From Anaerorhabdus sp036637135 (GTDB taxonomy: Bacteria > Bacillota_I > Bacilli_A > Erysipelotrichales > Erysipelotrichaceae): a stretch of 64,000 bases of DNA. Numbering within the stretch: the stretch's first letter is position 1; each line of letters opens with the position of its first letter. Shown here piece by piece: positions 7,673 to 15,223 of this stretch. Both the position numbers and the translations under genes were made by a program. The notes beneath the pieces are model-generated. The model worked only from the letters and a program-made list of their open reading frames with translations. It was not told the origin of the DNA and did not search any database. Where the stretch lies: assembly GCF_036637135.1 (NCBI RefSeq), contig NZ_JAVWNC010000003.1, forward strand, positions 5,303 to 69,302. The letters are read 5' to 3'.

Positions 7673-8943
7673 ATTACAAATTTTGTACCATGATTGAGAT
7701 AATCGAAGACCTCAATTGTACCGTTGTGAAAATCAACACCATGTTTTACGATGGCTAATCCAAGACCAGTTCCTTCGATTTGTTTACTATGTGATTTATC
7801 GCTGCGGTAAAATCGCTCGAATACACGTTCTTTATCCTTGTCATGGATTCCTATGCCATCATCTTTTACAATGATTTCAATGTAAGAAGTACGATCCCTA
7901 AGACTAACCCAAACATGTCCATTTTCATAATTATACTTAATTGCATTTTGAATGAGGTTATACATGATTTCGTAGATAATTTGTCTTACTGCTAAACCTT
8001 TTACTGGAAGTGTTTCATCAATTAATGCAACATTTGCATTTCCAGCATAGTTTTCAAGATTACGTAATACATTTTGAATCACTTCTTGATAATCAATAGT
8101 TTCATAATCAAGCTGTACATTACCTTCATCTAGTTTAGATAATTTAATGATATCCTCAATTATACGTAATAATTGTTTAGATTCATCCACAATCTTTCTA
8201 GAGAATTCTTGAGTGTTATCACCTTGTAAGTTATTTGCCATGATTTCAGCGTATCCAGAAATACTAGTTAAGGGTGTTTTTAATTCATGAGATACATTGG
8301 CACTAAATTCTTTACGTATTTTATTGTGGTAGCTCATATTTTCTAAAAGTGGTTGAAGTTCAGGATATGTTTTGTTTGAAAGGGGTATATCCAAATTCAA
8401 ATGATTAATAGGGTCAACTATTTTTTGTGTTAATATACGCGCAATAATTAAACTTATTACAATTACTGATGCGAAGATCAATAGTATGGGCATGAATGAG
8501 GAACCCAATGTACTAATAAGCGTATTCGATGTGGTACTCAAACGAAGTATATTTCCATTATCTAATTTCAATGCATAATAATAAGTTGATTCATTCAATG
8601 TATCGGAATAACGTGTTGATGCCGCTTGTCCTTTTTTAACGGCTTCAATAAACTCAGGGCGCGTTGAATGATTACTCAAACTATTTAAATTGTATCTAGA
8701 ATCAAGTAAAACTTTACCATCTGCCTGAATGAGGGTGATTCTTGATTCGGAATAAAATTTAGTTTGCAAGAAGTCATCTGGATTTTTGTTATAGAGTTGC
8801 GCTAATGAATTTGTTTCATTAATTAGAGTTTGTTTTGTTGTTTTTTCTAAATCAGTATAGATTATGAAAGTACACAAAAAATAAGAAATCGCAACAAGTA
8901 CGATTGAAGTTAATGCGATACTTTGAAAAATCTTTTTTTTCAT
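7657..8943 (-). CDS. phoR: Sensor histidine kinase PhoR
   Basis: This is a membrane sensor kinase, the likely partner of the adjacent PhoP-type regulator. The 428-residue protein has membrane segments near 7-27 and 150-172 enclosing an extracytoplasmic domain. The phosphorylated His219 is in SHELKTPL. ATPase boxes are NLIQNAIKYN (N), KDDGIGI (G1), ERFYRSD (F) and GTGLGLAIVKH (G2). Start ATG and the phoP stop overlap by four bases. Assignment to phosphate sensing rests on the neighbouring pst operon and the Pho-like repeats; some other stimulus is possible. Confidence 0.8.
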   Translation of the reverse strand: MKKKIFQSIALTSIVLVAISYFLCTFIIYTDLEKTTKQTLINETNSLAQLYNKNPDDFLQTKFYSESRITLIQADGKVLLDSRYNLNSLSNHSTRPEFIEAVKKGQAASTRYSDTLNESTYYYALKLDNGNILRLSTTSNTLISTLGSSFMPILLIFASVIVISLIIARILTQKIVDPINHLNLDIPLSNKTYPELQPLLENMSYHNKIRKEFSANVSHELKTPLTSISGYAEIMANNLQGDNTQEFSRKIVDESKQLLRIIEDIIKLSKLDEGNVQLDYETIDYQEVIQNVLRNLENYAGNANVALIDETLPVKGLAVRQIIYEIMYNLIQNAIKYNYENGHVWVSLRDRTSYIEIIVKDDGIGIHDKDKERVFERFYRSDKSHSKQIEGTGLGLAIVKHGVDFHNGTIEVFDYLNHGTKFVIKINK

Positions 8944-9614
8944 TCTTTATCCACCATCTTATAACCAACACCACGAATTGTTTCGATGTAATCACTGGCA
9001 TGTTCGAGTTTAGAACGTAATGTACGAATATGAACATCAACAGTTCGTGTTTCACCATAATAATCATAACCCCAAATTTGTTCAAGTAATTGATCACGTG
9101 TTAAAACAATACCTTGATTTTCCATCAAAAGTTTTAATAATTCAAATTCTTTTAAAGTTAAAATGATTCGTTTATCTTGTAACAAGACAAAATGACGTTG
9201 TGTATCGATTGTTAAATCCTTAAAGGAAATTGTTTTTGAAGGAGTTGGTTTATCAGTTCTACGAAGAACTGCTTTCACTCTTGCGACAAGTTCCATGATA
9301 CCAAACGGTTTTGTGATATAATCATCGGCACCAAGATCAAGGCCTTGTACCTTATCATATTCACTATTTTTTGCCGTCAACAAAATAACGGGTATATTCT
9401 TCGTAGTAATTGAAGTTTTCAATTGTTTTAAAATTGATAATCCACTTTCCCCAGGAAGCATAATATCTAATAGTATTAATTCTGGTTTTTCATCAGCAAT
9501 AGCTGGATAAAATGATTTCGCATCACTAAAACCTCTGGCTTGAAAACCAGTGTTATTGAGAGTATAGACAATCAGTTCTTGAATATTTTGTTCATCTTCT
9601 ACGCAGTATATCAT
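8940..9614 (-). CDS. phoP: Response regulator PhoP/PhoB, OmpR family
   Basis: This is a DNA-binding response regulator. An upstream in-frame start exists, but the start at 9614 has TAGGTGAT just before it and gives the usual 224 residues. The receiver domain has Asp50 in LILLDIMLPGESG and Lys in LLTAKNS. The winged-helix output has the OmpR signature VDVHIRTLRSKLE and ends RGVGYKMV. It overlaps phoR by four bases. Probable targets are the pst operon and its own promoter. Confidence 0.85.
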   Translation of the reverse strand: MIYCVEDEQNIQELIVYTLNNTGFQARGFSDAKSFYPAIADEKPELILLDIMLPGESGLSILKQLKTSITTKNIPVILLTAKNSEYDKVQGLDLGADDYITKPFGIMELVARVKAVLRRTDKPTPSKTISFKDLTIDTQRHFVLLQDKRIILTLKEFELLKLLMENQGIVLTRDQLLEQIWGYDYYGETRTVDVHIRTLRSKLEHASDYIETIRGVGYKMVDKE

Positions 9615-9674
9615 ATCATCACCTACCCATAGTTTACGTGTTTTATGCGCTAACTTCAATCACTCATCCTTTAT

Positions 9675-9691
9675 TTAACACAAAATTAACA
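9675..9691. promoter_or_regulatory. Pho-box-like direct repeat upstream of phoP
   Basis: Two exact TTAACA hexamers (9675-9680 and 9686-9691) are separated by 5 bp. This is the arrangement known for Bacillus PhoP sites. They read on the plus strand between phoP (minus) and the zinc-ribbon gene (plus). Confidence 0.5.
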
Positions 9692-9732
9692 ATTTATCAT
9701 CTTTGTATAAATATGTTATTTTCTAAGAAAGA

Positions 9733-9741
9733 TGATATAAT
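9733..9741 (+). promoter_or_regulatory. Extended -10 promoter
   Basis: TGATATAAT matches the extended -10 consensus TGnTATAAT and lies 19 bp before the next plus-strand start codon. No good -35 is visible. Confidence 0.55.
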
Positions 9742-9759
9742 TGGAATCGGTGATAAAAA

Positions 9760-10164
9760 ATGAATAAAATTAAATATGCTTTACTTCGATTTATGCAAGG
9801 ACGATATGGAGTAGATAGTCTTAACAATTTCATTTTGTATACTTCTATTGGGATATACATAATTGATATCTTCTTTGTTAAGGATTTCTATTTGTCTATT
9901 GTTTCTCAATTGATGGTAATTGTGGTTATTTTTCGTATGTTTTCTAAGAATTGGATGGCAAGGCAAAAGGAAAATGCAACGTTCTTAAAACTTACAAAAG
10001 GAATTCGTCGATATTTTGTTTGTCTTCAAAAACAAATGAAAGATCGTGAACATGCTTATTTCTTGTGTCCAAACTGTAAACAAATTGTACGTGTACCTAG
10101 AGGCAAAGGTAAAATTGAATTGATATGCCCAACATGCAAAACTAAATTTGAAAGAAAGTCATAA
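9760..10164 (+). CDS. Membrane protein with C-terminal zinc ribbon, function unknown
   Basis: I do not recognise a named family. The 134-residue protein has two hydrophobic segments (about 24-42 and 45-62). A basic stretch follows, then a C-terminal zinc ribbon of two CxxC knuckles (CPNC and CPTC, about residues 104-127). It is probably a membrane-anchored, cytoplasmic metal- or nucleic-acid-binding ribbon. The ribosome binding site (CGGTGAT) is weak. It is monocistronic, divergent from phoP across the Pho-like repeats, and ends in a shared terminator with serA. Confidence 0.7.
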   Translation: MNKIKYALLRFMQGRYGVDSLNNFILYTSIGIYIIDIFFVKDFYLSIVSQLMVIVVIFRMFSKNWMARQKENATFLKLTKGIRRYFVCLQKQMKDREHAYFLCPNCKQIVRVPRGKGKIELICPTCKTKFERKS

Positions 10165-10192
10165 AAAAATGTAGGTAAACTACATTTTTTTT
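10163..10192. terminator. Bidirectional terminator
   Basis: The stem AAAAAATGTAG with CTACATTTTTT and loop GTAAAC-type lies between the convergent zinc-ribbon gene and serA. Confidence 0.85.
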
Positions 10193-11349
10193 AATGCTCG
10201 AACTTTTGAAATACCCTCTATTGAATTCAATTCTTGTATTAAAGTTTCGTTTATTTCGTTTTCTAAGTCAATTAATGTATATGCAAATTGACCTTTTGAA
10301 TTGTTCATCAAGTTGGATATATTCAGACTGTATTTTGCAAGTGTTTGAGTGATTTGGCCAATCATGTTGGGAATGTTTTTATGCAAAATCGCAAGACGGC
10401 TTGTTACAGAACAAATTCCCATATCACAGCTTGGATAGTTTACTGAATTTTTAATATTTCCGTTTTCGATATAGTCCATCATTTCTAAAACAGCCATATG
10501 AGCACAATTATCTTCTGATTCTTCGGTTGAAGCACCAAGGTGAGGAATCACAATAGTATTTTTCATTTTCATGATTGTCGGATTTGGAAAGTCAGTAATG
10601 TATTTTCTAACGATACCACTTTCAATTGCAGCATGTAAATCCTCTTCATTGACTAAGGTATCTCTTGAGAAATTAAGCAATACTGTTCCTACTTTCATTT
10701 TACTTATAATTGAAGAGTTAATCATACCCTTCGAATCACTTGTTAGTGGTAAATGTAGCGTAATGAAATCTGATTTTTCTAATAGAGCATTAATATCAGT
10801 TGCATGTTCAACTTTGGATGATAAACTCCATGCCGCATGAATTGATATGAAGGGATCATAACCGATTACTTTCATGCCTAATGAGATAGCTACATTCGCA
10901 ACTTTTGCACCAATTGCTCCAAGACCAATAACTCCTAACGTTTTTCCTTGAATTTCAGTACCAGCGAAATTCTTTTTTTCTTTCTCTGTAGTTTTTGTAA
11001 TGTTTGCATCTTGTGCGTTATTTCGGCACCATTCAATACCACCGACTAAATCACGGCATGCTAATAACATACTGGCGATAACTAATTCCTTTACACCGTT
11101 GGCATTTGCACCAGGTGTATTGAAAACTACAATACCTTGTTCACTACAAACATCAAGAGGAATATTGTTGACTCCAGCACCTGCTCTTGCAATACAATTA
11201 AGTTCTTTTGAAAATGTTAAATCCAACATAGGAGCACTACGCACAAGTATACCTTGAGCTTCATCAACAGTATCAGTAATTACATAAGAATCTGTTAGCT
11301 CATCTAGTCCTTTTGGTGAAATTGGATTAAGGCAATGGATTTTAATCAT
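10180..11349 (-). CDS. serA: D-3-phosphoglycerate dehydrogenase SerA
   Basis: SerA oxidises 3-phosphoglycerate to 3-phosphohydroxypyruvate, the first step of serine synthesis, using NAD+. An upstream TTG at 11373 is possible, but the ATG at 11349 has AAAGG at good spacing and gives 389 residues. Visible are the NAD-binding GVIGLGAIGAKV, the active-site His in VIPHLGAST with the TEESED acid, and a C-terminal ACT domain (about 318-389) that may bind serine. The frame overlaps the end of serC by eight bases, so serC-serA form one minus-strand operon. No serB is seen here. Confidence 0.93.
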   Translation of the reverse strand: MIKIHCLNPISPKGLDELTDSYVITDTVDEAQGILVRSAPMLDLTFSKELNCIARAGAGVNNIPLDVCSEQGIVVFNTPGANANGVKELVIASMLLACRDLVGGIEWCRNNAQDANITKTTEKEKKNFAGTEIQGKTLGVIGLGAIGAKVANVAISLGMKVIGYDPFISIHAAWSLSSKVEHATDINALLEKSDFITLHLPLTSDSKGMINSSIISKMKVGTVLLNFSRDTLVNEEDLHAAIESGIVRKYITDFPNPTIMKMKNTIVIPHLGASTEESEDNCAHMAVLEMMDYIENGNIKNSVNYPSCDMGICSVTSRLAILHKNIPNMIGQITQTLAKYSLNISNLMNNSKGQFAYTLIDLENEINETLIQELNSIEGISKVRALKKM

Positions 11350-12436
11350 ACGGATGACCTTTTCTTTCTTCAAAGTCTTTCATCAAGTTTATAAGCGCTT
11401 GTATACCATCAATAGGCATAGCGTTATAAATGCTTGCACGCATACCACCTACAGAACGATGACCTTTAATATTCTCGATACCAACTGCTTTAGCTTCTTT
11501 GATAAACTGTGTATCAAGTTCATCATTTCCTGTTATAAATGGAACATTCATGATTGAACGATAGTTTACATCTACAGGACATTTAAATAGCGTACTTTCC
11601 TCAATAGCGTCGTAGAGTAACTTAGCTTTATCTCTATTTCTTTGCTGAAGTACTTCAAGACCACCTTGTTTTTTTATCCATTTGAATACTTTGCCACACA
11701 TATAAATTGTAAAGGTAGGTGGGGTATTGTACATAGAATCATGATCAGCATAAGTTTTATACTTCAATAGAGTAGGAGTAGGATTAAATGTTGTTTCTTG
11801 AATCAAATCTTTTCTAATGATTACGACACATACACCTGAAGGTCCTATATTTTTTTGAGCACCCGCAAAGAGTAATCCATATTTTGATACATCAATTGGT
11901 TCTGATAAGAAACAAGATGATACATCTGCAACTAGTGGTATACCATTTGTATTAGGTAAGTCTTTGAATTTTGTACCATAAATTGTGTTATTTTCACAAA
12001 GGTATACATAATCAGCATCGGGACGAATCTCTAGATTTTCGACGTTAGGAATTGTCGTGAAGTTAGAATCTTTCGATGAAGCGATTATTTTTGCATCTAG
12101 AAATAACTGTGCTTCTTCATATGCTTTCTTTGAAAATTGTCCAGTAATCAAATAATCTGCTTTACCGTTTTTAATCAAATTCATAGGTACCATTGAAAAT
12201 TGCAAAGATGCACCACCTTGAATAAATAGAATTTCATAATTATCAGGTATATTTGCAATGTCTCTCAAGTCTTGTTTTGCTTCATTTAGTATAGTTTCGA
12301 ATACCTTTGAGCGATGTGACATTTCCATAACAGACATGCCTGAATCTGAGTAGTTCTGTAACTCGATTTGTGCTTCTTTTAACACTTCTTTTGGTAGAAC
12401 AGCAGGACCTGCAGAAAAATTATAAATTGTTTTCAT
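11342..12436 (-). CDS. serC: Phosphoserine aminotransferase SerC
   Basis: SerC converts 3-phosphohydroxypyruvate and glutamate to phosphoserine, with PLP. The 364-residue protein starts with the family signature YNFSAGPAVLP. It has the PLP lysine at about 195 in AGAQKNIGPSG and HRSVGGMRAS near the C-terminus for substrate phosphate binding. The start at 12436 follows GGAGGG. It is the first gene of the serCA operon, with a promoter at 12458-12485. Confidence 0.96.
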   Translation of the reverse strand: MKTIYNFSAGPAVLPKEVLKEAQIELQNYSDSGMSVMEMSHRSKVFETILNEAKQDLRDIANIPDNYEILFIQGGASLQFSMVPMNLIKNGKADYLITGQFSKKAYEEAQLFLDAKIIASSKDSNFTTIPNVENLEIRPDADYVYLCENNTIYGTKFKDLPNTNGIPLVADVSSCFLSEPIDVSKYGLLFAGAQKNIGPSGVCVVIIRKDLIQETTFNPTPTLLKYKTYADHDSMYNTPPTFTIYMCGKVFKWIKKQGGLEVLQQRNRDKAKLLYDAIEESTLFKCPVDVNYRSIMNVPFITGNDELDTQFIKEAKAVGIENIKGHRSVGGMRASIYNAMPIDGIQALINLMKDFEERKGHPYD

Positions 12437-12457
12437 GATAACCCTCCATTTTCACCT

Positions 12458-12485
12458 ATTATACAATTAATAGGAAGAAGGACAA
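12458..12485 (-). promoter_or_regulatory. Promoter of serC-serA
   Basis: On the minus strand, TTGTCC (12480-12485) and TATAAT (12458-12463) are separated by 16 bp, close upstream of the serC start. A GAAGAAG/CTTCTTC hairpin (12473-12495) overlaps the -35. Confidence 0.6.
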
Positions 12486-12631
12486 GTACTTCTTCTTTTT
12501 AGTAGCTTATCGATGATGATTTAATTAAGGTAAGAATTACTTAATATTTCATTATTTTAATATTTTTATCATTTTTTGCACGAAATGTTTAATTGTAATC
12601 GTTTTAGTAGTGAGAGAAGGAGGAAATGATT

Positions 12632-12892
12632 ATGAAAAAATTACTCTCAGTAGTAGCGATTATAGGTATGTTAGCACTTGGTACCTCAAATGTTTTTGCA
12701 GCACAAGATACAGTAGATTGTCCAAGAAATGGAGAAGACTGTCCAAGAAGTAGTGAAGAATGTTTGAACAACAGCGAAGATTGTCCAATGTTATACCAAG
12801 GTCGTCGTTATTCGAATCAATCTAAGAGTTCAAAAAACACAGGAAGTGTAAAAAATGTTAGAATGGGACAAGGAAGAAACTGTCATAACTAA
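12632..12892 (+). CDS. Secreted small protein with heptad cysteine repeats
   Basis: I recognise no family. An ATG at 12626 is only 2 bp from AAGGAGG (12617-12623), so the ATG at 12632 is preferred and gives 86 residues. Residues 1-23 form a signal peptide with a likely cut after VFA. The mature part has Cys at 30, 37, 44 and 51, exactly seven apart, within repeats of the form (D/E)C(P/L)xxxE, and a fifth Cys84 in GRNCHN. The rest is basic and Ser/Asn-rich. It directly precedes an ECF sigma factor and its anti-sigma, whose outer domain also ends in Cys/His/Gly-rich sequence. A metal- or redox-related ligand is possible but unproven. Confidence 0.75.
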   Translation: MKKLLSVVAIIGMLALGTSNVFAAQDTVDCPRNGEDCPRSSEECLNNSEDCPMLYQGRRYSNQSKSSKNTGSVKNVRMGQGRNCHN

Positions 12893-12904
12893 AAGTAGGT
12901 AAAT

Positions 12905-13405
12905 ATGTTAAATGAAGAACAACTTGAAAAAGCGATCGATTTGTACGCAAACGATGTAAGAAGAATTTGCTTTATATATAGTAAGTCAGAGGCAGATGTC
13001 GATGATATTTTTCAAGATGTCTTCATAAAGTATTACAAACTTAATCAACCTTTCCTTGATCCGCAACATGAAAAGGCGTGGATACTTCGAGTTACAATTA
13101 ATTCATGCAAAGATTTCATTAAAAGTTGGTTTCGGAAGAATGTTGAACTAACGGATGATTTCAGTCAGTTTTCAATCAATCCCGATAAAGATGACGGGGA
13201 ACTTATCCTTGAGGTAAGGAAACTCAAGAAAGACTATGCCACTGTTATTTATTTGTATTATTATGAAGAATACAGTTTAAAAGAAATTGCATCCATATGT
13301 GAATGTAGTATTAATACAATATCATCAAGACTTCAGCGTGCAAGAGCGGAGTTGAAAAAAAGACTAGGAGGTGATGTGTTAAATGAAGAGAATGAAACAA
13401 CTTGA
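12905..13405 (+). CDS. ECF-type RNA polymerase sigma factor
   Basis: This is an alternative sigma factor of the extracytoplasmic-function class. The 166-residue protein has a region 2 core (DVDDIFQDVFIKYYK, then EKAWILRVTINSCKDF) and a region 4 helix-turn-helix (YSLKEIASICECSINTISSRLQRAR, about 123-147). It lies 12 bp after the cysteine peptide gene and overlaps the anti-sigma gene by 23 bp. ECF factors are usually held inactive by a neighbouring membrane anti-sigma and often activate their own operon. The ribosome binding site (TAGGTA) is weak. Confidence 0.9.
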   Translation: MLNEEQLEKAIDLYANDVRRICFIYSKSEADVDDIFQDVFIKYYKLNQPFLDPQHEKAWILRVTINSCKDFIKSWFRKNVELTDDFSQFSINPDKDDGELILEVRKLKKDYATVIYLYYYEEYSLKEIASICECSINTISSRLQRARAELKKRLGGDVLNEENETT

Positions 13406-14078
13406 TCAAATTCAAGTCAGTGATATGAAGAAAGAAGAAATCTTTCGAAAAGTTATAAAACCTAAACACTCAAACAATGTACGATATGGATTTGCTTTTG
13501 CGATGATTCTTGTTTTGGTTGTGACATCATTATCTTTCTTTAGTCAATCACCATCTTCTATTGTAGTGAGTTCAATCGCAATGGAAGTTAATCCTAGTAT
13601 TGTTTTGAACTTAGATAAGAATAATCGTGTTGTTGAAGTTGTGGATGTTAATGGCGATGCCACTAATTTGCTTAGTGAAATACATGTGATTGGTTTAGAT
13701 ATTCAAGAAGCAATGGATATGATTATTGATTCACCAGTGTATCAAGCTAACTATATCAATAACTATTTAGAAGTGAGTGTCTATTCAGAAAATTTAGCTA
13801 TATCAAATTCATTAGATCAACTAGTAAATGGAGTACTTCAAAAGAATTTTAATGGTAAAAACTGTCATAGCCAACAAGTGGATAAAGAGACTTGGGAAAA
13901 CGCAAGGAAAAGAAACATGGGTGTTGGAAAATACCAAGCGATAACTAATATTATTGAAACAACTGATGAATACACATTTGATGAGTTAGAACATTGTTCT
14001 ATGAATGAGTTAAATGAGATACAAGGACATTGTCAAAAAGGAAACGGCAATGGATATAGAAAAGGGTGCAACGATTAA
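13383..14078 (+). CDS. Membrane anti-sigma factor with RsgI-like SEAL domain
   Basis: This is the probable anti-sigma for the upstream ECF factor. The start at 13383 follows a near-perfect AGGAGGTGAT (13366-13375). The 231 residues comprise a short cytoplasmic part (1-33), one membrane segment (about 35-53), then an outer domain. That domain begins AMEVNPSIVLNLD and continues NRVVEVVDVNGDA, the pattern of RsgI outer domains, in which Asn-Pro (here 70-71) is the known autoproteolysis site. The C-terminal part has Cys161, 205, 217 and 229 in Cys/His/Gly-rich sequence. RsgI normally pairs with SigI; pairing with an ECF factor is unusual. Anti-sigma function is inferred from context. Confidence 0.75.
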   Translation: MKRMKQLDQIQVSDMKKEEIFRKVIKPKHSNNVRYGFAFAMILVLVVTSLSFFSQSPSSIVVSSIAMEVNPSIVLNLDKNNRVVEVVDVNGDATNLLSEIHVIGLDIQEAMDMIIDSPVYQANYINNYLEVSVYSENLAISNSLDQLVNGVLQKNFNGKNCHSQQVDKETWENARKRNMGVGKYQAITNIIETTDEYTFDELEHCSMNELNEIQGHCQKGNGNGYRKGCND

Positions 14079-14096
14079 GTTGCATCCTTTATTTTT
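14064..14096. terminator. Terminator of the sigma/anti-sigma operon
   Basis: The stem GGGTGCAAC with GTTGCATCC is followed by a T-rich run. The reverse strand has a shorter T-run, so it may also serve asnA. Confidence 0.75.
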
Positions 14097-15102
14097 AGAG
14101 TATATGAATTTTATGTTTTTCGCATTCATCAATCATAGCTTGTGGCCAAGTACTTGCCTGAACCTCACCAACATGAGCTTTATTTAGAAGAAGCATGCAT
14201 AGGCGAGATTGACCAATACCTCCACCAATTGTATAAGGTAATTCCTTATTCACAATCATTTTGTGATATGGAAGATTTAAACGATCTAAGCAGTTTGCTT
14301 TCTTACATTGTTCAACAATGGCAGTTTCATCCACACGTATACCCATACTGGATAATTCTAAACCCATTTGTAATGTTTCATGCCAAATGAAGATATCTCC
14401 ATTTAATGACCAATCATCGTAGTCAGGAGCTCTACCATCATGAGGTGTACCACTATTCAATGGTTCACCGATTTTCATAATAAAGACACAACCTAATTCT
14501 TTTGAAATGGCATTTTCTCTTTCTTTAGGTGTGAAGTTAGGATATTTATCTTCAAGTTCTTGTGTCGTAATAAAATGAATTTTATTTGGTAAGTGGTTCA
14601 CTGCGTTAGGATATTTATACCAAACTTCATGCTCCATGTGCTTAATTACTTTAAAAATATCTTGTACAGTCTGTTTTAGAACATCGATTGTTCTTTCTTC
14701 TTTTGAAATAATCTTTTCCCAATCCCATTGGTCCACATAGCATGAATGGGTATTATCTACCTCTTCATCACGACGGATAGCGTTCATGTTTGTGTATAAA
14801 CCTTCGTGCATTTTGAAGTCATATTTTTTAAGTGCTAGACGTTTCCATTTCGCAAGGGATTGAACAACCTCTATCTCTTCGTTTGGTAATTCTTTCATAT
14901 CAAAGCTTACAGGGCGTTCTATACCGTTTAAATTATCATTTAAACCAGAACTCTTCTCCACGAATAAAGGCGCTGAAATACGCGATAAACCGAGTACTTT
15001 ACCTAATTCTTTTTGAAATGTATCACGAATATACTTGATAGCTTCTTGCGTTTCTCTCACTGATAAGACAGGATCATAGTTTTCTGGAATATATAATTTC
15101 AT
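14095..15102 (-). CDS. asnA: Aspartate-ammonia ligase AsnA
   Basis: AsnA makes asparagine from aspartate, ammonia and ATP (AMP-forming). The 335-residue protein has the ordinary family length. It contains family-typical stretches such as SRISAPLFV, GIERPVSFD, YVDQWDWEK and, near the C-terminus, IGGGIGQSRLCML, the class II synthetase-like ATP motif. It is monocistronic on the minus strand, with a GAGGT site before the start. It is unrelated to the glutamine-dependent AsnB. Confidence 0.95.
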   Translation of the reverse strand: MKLYIPENYDPVLSVRETQEAIKYIRDTFQKELGKVLGLSRISAPLFVEKSSGLNDNLNGIERPVSFDMKELPNEEIEVVQSLAKWKRLALKKYDFKMHEGLYTNMNAIRRDEEVDNTHSCYVDQWDWEKIISKEERTIDVLKQTVQDIFKVIKHMEHEVWYKYPNAVNHLPNKIHFITTQELEDKYPNFTPKERENAISKELGCVFIMKIGEPLNSGTPHDGRAPDYDDWSLNGDIFIWHETLQMGLELSSMGIRVDETAIVEQCKKANCLDRLNLPYHKMIVNKELPYTIGGGIGQSRLCMLLLNKAHVGEVQASTWPQAMIDECEKHKIHIL

Positions 15103-15192
15103 ATTGAATACCTCACATAATCATTAATTATATATGATTTAATCAGTATCGTGAAGAAAAAGTTCTATCCTACTGCATAAGATAAGGGATTA

Positions 15193-15201
15193 TGATACAA
15201 T
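15193..15201 (+). promoter_or_regulatory. Extended -10 promoter of rimO
   Basis: TGATACAAT lies 22 bp upstream of the rimO start. It resembles the TGATATAAT element seen before several other genes in the window. Confidence 0.5.
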
Positions 15202-15223
15202 ACTGTCGGAAAGTAGGTAGGTT

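Noticed and set aside
12473..12495. GAAGAAG/CTTCTTC hairpin with T-run as a plus-strand terminator
   Set aside because: No plus-strand gene lies upstream within 2 kb, and the element overlaps the serC promoter. It may be incidental.
12567..12600. ECF-type promoter (GAAAT with CGTT) before the cysteine peptide gene
   Set aside because: The spacing is shorter than the 15-17 bp usual for ECF promoters, and the hexamers are weak in this AT-rich stretch.
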